A stretch of 39,447 nt of DNA from Gemmatimonadota bacterium. Lineage in GTDB: Bacteria; Gemmatimonadota; Gemmatimonadetes; Gemmatimonadales; GWC2-71-9. Positions 16,727 to 23,194 of this stretch are shown piece after piece. Positions within the stretch are counted from its first letter, which is position 1. Each line of letters opens with the position of its first letter. The stretch covers positions 213,083 through 252,529 of the forward strand of contig JAZKBR010000002.1 of the NCBI GenBank assembly GCA_040388535.1. Reading direction: 5' to 3'. Under the pieces are notes generated by a model. It was not told where the DNA came from, made no database searches, and was given only the letters and a program-made list of their open reading frames with translations. Both the position numbers and the translations under genes were made by a program.

Positions 16727-18202
16727 TTACTTCTTGTAGACGCAGTCGACCTGCGCGCCAGCAAAGGCATCGGTCGCCGTCATCATCCCGGTGGCTGGCG
16801 TGTTCTCGCAAGTGACGACCACACTGCGCAGGCTGTGGGCGCCATTCTCGAAGGCGACCTCGAGCCAGAACATGTACGCGCCGGCGGCGACCGGCGCATT
16901 CGCCTGATCGAGCCCATCCCACTCGATGGTGTACTTGCCTGCGGGGCGGGTCGCCCGCGCGACGGCGTTCACGACCTCGGGCGAAGTGCTCTCGAGTCCC
17001 CACCACTTGCTCAACTCGCGGAGATACTTGGGTCGATCACCCCAGAGGGCCAGTGTCCGAAGATGTTTACCGGTCGTATCGGTGACCCACGCCGCGACGT
17101 AGGGGCGATGCCGGTTGTAGTTGGCCGGCGTCACGTCAACGGCCATCGTGGCTTCCACCGCTCGCGCAGGAGTCATCGAGGCAACGGGTTCCGCTACTTC
17201 GTAGCGCGCGAAGCCGGGCGATCGAATCGTCTCTCCAGCGGCTGTCATCAGCAGACACTCGGCGCCGGGCACCGAGCGCACCAGAGCCAGTCCTTCCACC
17301 GGGTCGAGCACAGAGAGCGAGGTCGCGAGGGCATTGGCGGTGGCGTTGTCCGGGGCGATCACGGTCACACCCAGAACGCGATTCACCGGCAGGCCGGTGC
17401 GCGCGTCGATGATGTGCGAGTAGTGCTGTCCCGCGATGGTGAAGCCACGGGCATAGCCACCGCTCGTGGACACCGCCGCATTACCGACGGTGACTTCCGT
17501 GAGCGGCGGCGCGTTGTCGGCGTGCCGACGCGGATCGGTGACGCCGATGCGCCATGCCGCTGCGCCCGCGGGCGCTTCGCCCCAGGTCTGGATGTCGCCA
17601 CCAATATTGATCAGCCCGCCAACCACGCCGGGGACCTGTTCGCGCACCGCCTGCACTGCGCGGTCGACAATGTATCCCTTGCCCAGCGAGTTGAGATCGA
17701 GCCGGGTCGGCCGCAGCATGCTGATCGCGGCGCTCTGCGGATCGATCTGCCATGCGGGCTGACGCAGCGAGGTGACGAGCGCGGCAAGGACTTCGGGCGA
17801 GGGCGGCTCGCCGCGTTGCTCGGCACCCTTCCACAACGTGGTGAGGACGCCGATCTGCGCGGTGTAGGCCCCGCCGGTTCGGTCGCCCCAGGACTGGTAG
17901 AGGTTCAAGACCTCGCGCAGTTCCGGCGACGCGGCATCGAGTCGGCCCACCCGCTGCAACCGGGAGACCTCGGAGGTCGAGTCCCACGTGCTGGTGAGCA
18001 GGCGTATCCGCTCGATTTCAGCCAGTGCCACCGATTCAGCACGCCTGGCATCGGCCGACGATGTCGTTACGAAGGTGAGGTCAAGCGATGTGCCCAGCAC
18101 CCCTTCCCGGCGAAAGGTGTAGGGAATGGCGTGTGGGGTATGAACAGCTCCCGACACTGCGGGAACGAAGATGAGCGAAGCGAGGAAACCGAGGCGCAGC
18201 AC
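16727..18202 (-). CDS. apbE: FAD:protein FMN transferase (ApbE) fused to DUF2271
   Basis: 491 residues. The GTG start at 18202 has CAGGAG five bases upstream. A signal peptide leads into an ApbE domain: GTSLDLTFV, RLDLNSLGKGYIVDRAV near 170, GGLINIGGDIQTWG near 195 and YSHIIDARTGLPV near 265. ApbE attaches FMN from FAD to Thr or Ser of partner proteins outside the cytoplasm. After about residue 345 comes a DUF2271 domain (RPYVAAWVTDTTGKHLRTLALWGDRPKYL ... KYTIEWDGLDQ). DUF2271, ApbE and PepSY genes are known to cluster; here two of the three are fused. No flavinylation substrate with the usual S/T-GA-S/T site is encoded in the window. Confidence 0.9.
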   Translation of the reverse strand: MLRLGFLASLIFVPAVSGAVHTPHAIPYTFRREGVLGTSLDLTFVTTSSADARRAESVALAEIERIRLLTSTWDSTSEVSRLQRVGRLDAASPELREVLNLYQSWGDRTGGAYTAQIGVLTTLWKGAEQRGEPPSPEVLAALVTSLRQPAWQIDPQSAAISMLRPTRLDLNSLGKGYIVDRAVQAVREQVPGVVGGLINIGGDIQTWGEAPAGAAAWRIGVTDPRRHADNAPPLTEVTVGNAAVSTSGGYARGFTIAGQHYSHIIDARTGLPVNRVLGVTVIAPDNATANALATSLSVLDPVEGLALVRSVPGAECLLMTAAGETIRSPGFARYEVAEPVASMTPARAVEATMAVDVTPANYNRHRPYVAAWVTDTTGKHLRTLALWGDRPKYLRELSKWWGLESTSPEVVNAVARATRPAGKYTIEWDGLDQANAPVAAGAYMFWLEVAFENGAHSLRSVVVTCENTPATGMMTATDAFAGAQVDCVYKK

Positions 18203-18346
18203 AGCGACTCCTGAAAGAGAGGCACGCGGCGACGATCAGCCGATGGAAAAGTCTACTCAACCACGGTTCGTGACGGCATATCTACGCCGGGGTTCGAGCG
18301 AAAGTTGCCCTGCTGCCGGATCCCGAGTCCCGTGGTATCGTTCTGA

Positions 18347-19276
18347 ATGACCCACCCATCCTGGCCGTCTGCCGAAGAAATTCGCAGTATCGCCGAGCGG
18401 GTGCCGGAGCTGATCCGCTTCGGTACCTCATCCTGGACCTATCCGGGCTGGAAAGGGCTGGTCTACGAGAAGGACTATCCTGCGACGGGTGCCGGTGCGC
18501 GAATGCTGGCGGAATACTCACGCTGGCCGCTCTTCCGTACTGTTGGTGTCGATTCCTTTTTCTATGCTCCGCCATCGCCAAAGACGCTGCTCGGGTACCG
18601 CGAGGCGCTGCCCGACGGTTTTCCCTGCGTCACCAAAGTCTGGGATCGTATCACGGCCCACACCTTTGCCAACCCGCGGGAAAAGGCGCGCTGGGGGCAA
18701 GCCAACCCGGATTGGCTCAACGCCGAGCTCTTCCTCGCCGAAGTGGTTGCCCCGATGCGCGAACATTTCAGTGGACACATCGGCCCGTTTGTCTTCGAAT
18801 TCCAGGCGATCGCGAAAAAGGACAACCTCACCCCATCGCGCTTCGCTGAACGACTCGACCAGTTCTTTGGCGCGTTGCCTACCGATCTGCCCTACGCGGT
18901 CGAGATCCGCAACCCCGAGTTCCTGACGCCGGAATACTTCACGGTACTGCGTACCCACGGAGTGGCCCACGTTTTCAATTCCTGGACGCGGATGCCGGCC
19001 ATTGGCGAGCAACTGCTGCTGCACGACTCGATCACGGCGAACTTCATCATCTCCAGGGCACTGCTCCGCCCCGGCCGCACCTATTCCGAGGCCGTCGACG
19101 CGTTTGCTCCGTACGACCATGTCCAGGATGAAAATCCGACGCTGCGCGCCGACCTTGTGGCGCTCGCGAAGGCAGCGCTCGAATTGCGCATCCCCGCCTA
19201 CCTCATCGTAAACAACCGGGCGGAAGGAAGCGCACCACTCACCATCGCGTCGGTGGCCCGACGTCTCGGCGGCTAG
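18347..19276 (+). CDS. DUF72 (YecE-like) protein
   Basis: 309 residues, ATG at 18347 without a clear ribosome site. The family opening is IRFGTSSWTYPGWKGLVY. It continues through YSRWPLFRTVGVDSFFY, FPCVTKVWDRITAHTF and GPFVFEFQAIA to the C-terminal VEIRNPEFLTPEYF and VFNSWTRMP. DUF72 proteins have a TIM-barrel fold and no firmly assigned reaction. The length is somewhat above the usual 240-290 because of the N-terminal extension. The stop shares the tetramer CTAG with the convergent tetR gene, so the two genes overlap by four bases. Confidence 0.87.
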   Translation: MTHPSWPSAEEIRSIAERVPELIRFGTSSWTYPGWKGLVYEKDYPATGAGARMLAEYSRWPLFRTVGVDSFFYAPPSPKTLLGYREALPDGFPCVTKVWDRITAHTFANPREKARWGQANPDWLNAELFLAEVVAPMREHFSGHIGPFVFEFQAIAKKDNLTPSRFAERLDQFFGALPTDLPYAVEIRNPEFLTPEYFTVLRTHGVAHVFNSWTRMPAIGEQLLLHDSITANFIISRALLRPGRTYSEAVDAFAPYDHVQDENPTLRADLVALAKAALELRIPAYLIVNNRAEGSAPLTIASVARRLGG

Positions 19277-19845
19277 CGTCCTCGTGCCACTCTCCGGGCA
19301 AGTTCCCCCGCATCCGGCAGCAGTTCTGCGCTAAGCAGGCCTTTCCCGCCAACGCCACCAAGCTGCGCGACGCCCTGCAGGATTGCCCAGACGCCTGCCG
19401 CACGACGATAGGCCTCGGTGGCAGGTAACCTGCCCGCTTCCGCCTCGACAATGGCGACGAGCGCCGCAAACCATTCATCGCGCGCCAGGACGACCTCGCT
19501 CTCGGGATCGCGGCCGGCAAAGTCCTGGGTGCTCACCAACCAGAGCAGTCGGGGTTCCTCGCGCCAGAGGCTGGTGTATCCCGAGGCCAGGGCCGCGATC
19601 TCGCCGTCCTCCAGCAACAATGCCTGCTCCGCGATGCCAGTGAGTTCGCGATACGCCTCGGCGACAAGCGCTTCGGTCAGACCATCCTTGCCGGGGAAGT
19701 GCCGATAGGGAGCGTTGGAGGAAACGCCGACGACCCGGGCGACCTCTCTTAACGAGAGTTCGGCCGCAGGGTGAGTCTTGAGGCGATTTCTCGCTGCCGC
19801 CAGCACCGCGCTCCGCAGCGTGCCATGGTGGTAGGGCCGGTTCAT
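19273..19845 (-). CDS. TetR-family regulator with WHG-type C-terminal domain
   Basis: 190 residues from ATG 19845; an in-frame TTG at 19863 is less likely. RPYHHGTLRSAVLAAARNRL and SLREVARVVGVSSNAPYRHFPGKDGL form the TetR helix-turn-helix (residues 4-60). The ligand-binding half contains VWAILQGVAQLGG, similar to the WHG motif of one TetR subgroup. There is no obvious ribosome site, so the mRNA may be nearly leaderless. Three copies of a 17-bp element lie in the 188 bp upstream, which suggests autoregulation. No divergent target gene is present, so the regulated process is unknown. Confidence 0.88.
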   Translation of the reverse strand: MNRPYHHGTLRSAVLAAARNRLKTHPAAELSLREVARVVGVSSNAPYRHFPGKDGLTEALVAEAYRELTGIAEQALLLEDGEIAALASGYTSLWREEPRLLWLVSTQDFAGRDPESEVVLARDEWFAALVAIVEAEAGRLPATEAYRRAAGVWAILQGVAQLGGVGGKGLLSAELLPDAGELARRVARGR

Positions 19846-19871
19846 GGCAAGAAGGTAGGCCAATGAGTTAA

Positions 19872-19888
19872 TGTTGACAATGCCAACT
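19872..19888. promoter_or_regulatory. putative TetR operator, copy 1
   Basis: TGTTGACAATGCCAACT, preceded by TTAA. It contains a near-perfect dyad (TTGACAATGCCAA) and is the best palindrome of the three copies. It lies 27 bp upstream of the tetR start. Confidence 0.55.
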
Positions 19889-19939
19889 CCGACGAGCTAG
19901 ACACTCGGTTTCGAACTGCTCGAGGCGTTCGACGCCTAA

Positions 19940-19956
19940 TGTTTACAACGCCTACA
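19940..19956. promoter_or_regulatory. putative TetR operator, copy 2
   Basis: TGTTTACAACGCCTACA, preceded by CTAA. It shares TGT-N2-AC-N3-GCC-N-AC with the other two copies. It adjoins a small hairpin, AGGCGT-TCG-ACGCCT (19923-19937). Confidence 0.5.
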
Positions 19957-20016
19957 TCAGCAGGTTTCCGGCCAGAAAGCTCATTCTAGCGCGGTAGCAG
20001 TGGCTGGCTCGGTTAA

Positions 20017-20033
20017 TGTGTACGTCGCCTACA
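20017..20033. promoter_or_regulatory. putative TetR operator, copy 3
   Basis: TGTGTACGTCGCCTACA, preceded by TTAA, with outer arms TGT/ACA. It lies just behind the stop of the winged-helix gene, so it can only act on tetR or on transcription coming through from upstream. Confidence 0.5.
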
Positions 20034-20039
20034 CGCGCA

Positions 20040-20690
20040 TCACGGATGCGTCAGCAGTTTGATAAGATCGCCACCGAGAAGCGGGATAGCACTGCTGATA
20101 GACCGCTCCGCAACTGCCGTCCGGGTGACCCACAGCCGCCGAGCCTGATCGAGGCTGTAGCCCGACACTGCCAGGAGGACACCGAAGCGCTGCTCCAGCT
20201 GGTGCCCAGCAGCGCTGAACGTTGCGGCCCAGCGACGCGCCGAAGGGTCATCCTTTGCCAGCAGCAGCAACTCGAGCGGGCTGCCGATCCGCTCCTCCTG
20301 CCTGGCAGCGGCCCCGACGATCGCGACCTCAATCACCGCGTCCCGTTTCCCGGACTCAGCCAGTGCTCGCAGTTCGGCCCGGAGCGCTGGCTGATAGTCC
20401 TCCTCCGCCCGAAGCAGTGCCGTGATTGCCCCGCCGAGGCGATGAGTTGCCGAAATTCTGAGGAGCCGCTCGCGGCTGCCATCGATCCGCTCGAGGATCC
20501 CCAGCTGGCTGAGTTCCTTGATGGCGATTTCGGCGCTGCGATAGGCCATCCCGGACCGGCGGGCGACCTCGCGCATTCCCAATGGGGATGGAGCACCGCA
20601 CAGGACCCTCAGTACGGCGATTTTCGCCCGGGTACCGAGAATGGCGTCCAATGGAGTAGAAAAACAGCCAACTATCGGCGTCTTGGCCAT
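20040..20690 (-). CDS. winged-helix protein with degenerate nucleotidyltransferase-like domain
   Basis: 216 residues, ATG 20690. Residues about 12-85 are a winged helix of the MarR/ArsR kind (TRAKIAVLRVLCG, MREVARRSGMAYRSAEIAIKELSQLGILERI). After a helical linker, VAIVGAAARQEERIGSPLELLLL (123-144) lines up with the core of small MNT-type nucleotidyltransferases, whose consensus is GS-x2-RGE ... SDIDL. Here Ser is Ala127 and the catalytic Asp pair is replaced (SPLE at 137-140), so it should be inactive. A helical C-terminal part follows. It is probably a regulator with a non-catalytic ligand or partner domain. TATAGT directly precedes the start codon. Neighbours do not reveal its target. Confidence 0.7.
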   Translation of the reverse strand: MAKTPIVGCFSTPLDAILGTRAKIAVLRVLCGAPSPLGMREVARRSGMAYRSAEIAIKELSQLGILERIDGSRERLLRISATHRLGGAITALLRAEEDYQPALRAELRALAESGKRDAVIEVAIVGAAARQEERIGSPLELLLLAKDDPSARRWAATFSAAGHQLEQRFGVLLAVSGYSLDQARRLWVTRTAVAERSISSAIPLLGGDLIKLLTHP

Positions 20691-20777
20691 ACTATAAAGT
20701 AGGCGTCTGCCTGTTTTATTAGCAACTAGCCGGAAAAGCCGATACCCATTGCTTCATTCAGGGATAGTCGAGACCGA

Positions 20778-21989
20778 TCAGGCGGAGGGGAGTGCAGCGG
20801 CGAGGTCGACACCAGCCAGGGCACTGACCCTGGCGATCGTCTCGCCGATCTTGTTGTTCGGGGTGGAAGCTCCGGCGGTGATCCCAATGAGACGGGCGCT
20901 GCCCAGCCAGTCGCTTTCGGTGACTTCCACCTTGCTCCGGACGGGCTGGTGCCGAATGACGCCGCCTTCCGGATCGATCCCGTCCGCGTCTTCAATGTGG
21001 TAGGTCCGAACCCCTTTGCTCGCGGCCAGGGCGGCCAGGGCGCAGGTATTGGACGAGTTGTAGCCGCCGACCACAAGCATCACATCCATCGGATCACGGA
21101 GCAGCGCGTCCACGGCATCCTGCCGCTCCTGCGTCGCCGAACAGATGGTGTCGAACGCGCGGAAGTGGCCATCGACTTCCTCGGCCCCGTAGCGGCGCAT
21201 GAGAGCAGCCTTGAATTCGGCCGCAATCGCGAGGGATTCGCCCGACAGCATCGTGGTCTGGTTCGCCACCCCGACCCGCTGCACATCGGTCGCGAAATCG
21301 AAACCAGGGGAGGCCGCGTCCGCGAAGCGGGCGTTGAGGGTGGCAGCGTCGCCCTTCCCCTCGATCCAGTCGCAGACCGCGCGGGCCTCGGCCATGTTGA
21401 AGAGCACCAGGTATTTCCCGTCGGGATGCTTGGTGACCTGGCTCGCGGTGGCGCGGGTTTCCTCGTGATAGTGCTTCCCGTGGATCACCGCGGTGAAGCC
21501 GTCACGCGCGTAGCTCTCGACCCGCTTCCAGACATTCAGCACGGATCCGCAGGTGGTGTCGACGAGGACACAGCCGATCGCCCGCAGCCGCGTGAAGTCG
21601 CGCATCGTCACCCCGAATGCCGGAATGATCACGGCGTCGTCGGTGGTGATGCCGGAGAAGTCGAATTCGCCATCGGCGCCAACGCGCAGGAAGATGATCC
21701 CCATCGCAGCGAGCTTGGCGTTGACGTGCGGGTTGTGAATGATTTCGCCCACGAGGAAGAGTCGGCGATCGGGAAACTTCGCACGGGTCTCGTAGGCGTA
21801 GTCGACCGCACGGTCGACGCCGTAGCAGAAGCCGAATTCCTGGGCGAGCCGAAATGTCAGCGTACCGACCTGGAGGGTATTGGCATGGGAGCGGACGGCG
21901 TCGACGACTGCGCTGTGGTAGTCGGCATTCCGCTGCCCTTCGATTTCACCCTTGAGGCCGAAGCCGCGCCGGAAGTACGTGGATTCCAT
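20778..21989 (-). CDS. ispH: 4-hydroxy-3-methylbut-2-enyl diphosphate reductase (IspH)
   Basis: This is the last enzyme of the MEP isoprenoid pathway; it reduces HMBPP to IPP and DMAPP with a [4Fe-4S] cluster. It has 403 residues from ATG 21989 (MESTYFRRGFGLK). Cluster cysteines lie in EFGFCYGVDRAVD, LVDTTCGSVLNVW and DTICSATQERQDAV. Substrate-binding His are in GEIIHNPHVN and IHGKHYHEE, and VGVANQTTMLSGE carries the conserved Thr. The N-terminal extension, the ATQERQDA segment and VVGGYNSSNT mark it as the long cyanobacterial/plant type (about 400 residues) rather than the short E. coli type (about 316). The Pro usual in DTTCP is Gly here. The gene is monocistronic or follows the small gene at 22026. 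Confidence 0.93.
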   Translation of the reverse strand: MESTYFRRGFGLKGEIEGQRNADYHSAVVDAVRSHANTLQVGTLTFRLAQEFGFCYGVDRAVDYAYETRAKFPDRRLFLVGEIIHNPHVNAKLAAMGIIFLRVGADGEFDFSGITTDDAVIIPAFGVTMRDFTRLRAIGCVLVDTTCGSVLNVWKRVESYARDGFTAVIHGKHYHEETRATASQVTKHPDGKYLVLFNMAEARAVCDWIEGKGDAATLNARFADAASPGFDFATDVQRVGVANQTTMLSGESLAIAAEFKAALMRRYGAEEVDGHFRAFDTICSATQERQDAVDALLRDPMDVMLVVGGYNSSNTCALAALAASKGVRTYHIEDADGIDPEGGVIRHQPVRSKVEVTESDWLGSARLIGITAGASTPNNKIGETIARVSALAGVDLAAALPSA

Positions 21990-22025
21990 GGCAGGCAAGA
22001 TAACCGGCGCGTGCTGGCCCCCCGG

Positions 22026-22553
22026 TCAGGGGCAGCCCACCGCCATCGCGGTTACCGGGACGTCGGTGAAGCTCCCGGCGAGGGTGAGCGTGTCGCTGCC
22101 CGAGGTGGCGCGCAGACGGATGGTGAGCGTCCCGGTGACCAGGTTCGCACTGGGGCGGAGCTCGACCAGACCGCTCTGGGATGTGAAGGTGAGTAGCGCA
22201 CTGCTGTCCCTGGGCCATCGCATCACGACCGAAGCACCGGGACGAGGCAACACTGAAGAGACGCCGGGCATCACGGCGGCGTGCGGCCCCCTGGTCAGCG
22301 CATTCTCCTCGTAGACCACGACCGCAACGCCGGTATCGCCCGATATCGCCTCGAGTACACCGGTCCGATTGACGGGACACCAGTTGAGGCGGGCAGGAAG
22401 GACCGTAGCGCCTCGATACCGTCCCTTCCAGGTCACGGCGAGGGTTCCTGGTTCGGCCGGGGCGCTCGCGCGGTTGTGGTCTCGCAGCCACCACCACGCA
22501 CCGCCACCGAGTGCAACCACCACCAGCACGACGAGCCAGGCCCCGCGACTCAA
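22026..22553 (-). CDS. membrane-anchored protein, unknown function
   Basis: 175 residues with a TTG start at 22553; GTG codons inside the first helix are alternatives. One N-terminal membrane helix (WLVVLVVVALGGGAWWWL) is followed by an all-beta-looking extracytoplasmic domain: GTLAVTWKGRYRGATVLPARLNWCPVNRTGVLEAI, then GLVELRPSANLVTGTLTIRL, ending MAVGCP. Two cysteines (in LNWCP and at the end) could form a disulfide. I do not recognise the family. It sits between the PAS-Fis regulator and ispH on the same strand with gaps of 75 and 36 bp, so they may be co-transcribed. Confidence 0.6.
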   Translation of the reverse strand: MSRGAWLVVLVVVALGGGAWWWLRDHNRASAPAEPGTLAVTWKGRYRGATVLPARLNWCPVNRTGVLEAISGDTGVAVVVYEENALTRGPHAAVMPGVSSVLPRPGASVVMRWPRDSSALLTFTSQSGLVELRPSANLVTGTLTIRLRATSGSDTLTLAGSFTDVPVTAMAVGCP

Positions 22554-22628
22554 CGCCTGACGCCAGCGATGAGGAGGAATTTCACGATCGAGAGAATGCG
22601 GCGCCGTACGGCGGCACAGTAAGCATCA

Positions 22629-23096
22629 TCAACCGTTTGACTGCAGATCCCACTTGGTTCGGCCATCACGATGCAGCCCGTAGGCGCGGAGTCGACGCCA
22701 GAGTGTGGTGCGAGAGATTCCCAGTGTCTTCGCGGTCTCGGCCAGCCGCCAGCTATGCGATTCCAGCGACCGGACGATCGCGTCGCGCTCCCGTTCGGCA
22801 AGCGTCGTCGGACCCTCACGCCGCGGCAGGAAGATCGCTTCGCCGAGATCGAGCCCACTGACGCGAAGCGGCGAAAGACGCCCGCCCATGCCGGCGAGTT
22901 CCGGGAGCAGGTCGTCCTTCTCCGAGGTCGGATCGAGGCCGGCCTCCGTCAGGGCGTTGCGACCAGCGGAATTCAGGTAGGTGATCTTTCCCGCCTGATC
23001 AAACACTACAACCCCCTCATTGAATGAATCGAGGAGGGCCTTCGCCAGGGGTGAGAACACCGAGGGAAGCGAGTTGGTGGTCATCGGCAAGCTCAT
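22629..23096 (-). CDS. PAS-Fis transcriptional regulator
   Basis: 155 residues from ATG 23096, chosen because AGGAG precedes it; the open frame runs further but without coding features. Residues about 15-60 start a small PAS domain (LLDSFNEGVVVFDQAGKITYLNSAG). The C terminus is a Fis-type helix-turn-helix (ERDAIVRSLESHSWRLAETAKTLGISRTTLWRRLRAYGL). There is no sigma-54 AAA+ domain, so it resembles the ends of an NtrC-type regulator without the ATPase. It is divergent from the eight-helix receptor gene with a 21-bp near-perfect palindrome in between, which suggests that it senses a small ligand or redox state and controls itself and the receptor. Confidence 0.82.
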   Translation of the reverse strand: MSLPMTTNSLPSVFSPLAKALLDSFNEGVVVFDQAGKITYLNSAGRNALTEAGLDPTSEKDDLLPELAGMGGRLSPLRVSGLDLGEAIFLPRREGPTTLAERERDAIVRSLESHSWRLAETAKTLGISRTTLWRRLRAYGLHRDGRTKWDLQSNG

Positions 23097-23105
23097 ATTC
23101 TCCTG

Positions 23106-23126
23106 ATACGCCCAGTCTTGGCGTAT
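23106..23126. promoter_or_regulatory. 21-bp near-perfect palindrome in the divergent promoter
   Basis: Arms ATACGCC and GGCGTAT flank a 7-base spacer (cagtctt) that continues the dyad with one mismatched pair. It starts 10 bp upstream of the PAS-Fis start codon and lies 69 bp before the receptor start, a natural operator for the adjacent Fis-type regulator. Confidence 0.6.
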
Positions 23127-23194
23127 GGTTTCAGAAGGTGACGTAAAGGAACGTTTCCCGAAAGGGGGCGACCGGCCATATTCAGCGGCCACCC

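Noticed and set aside
16835-18214. 459-codon plus-strand frame
   Set aside because: Antisense to apbE, whose signature motifs are intact.
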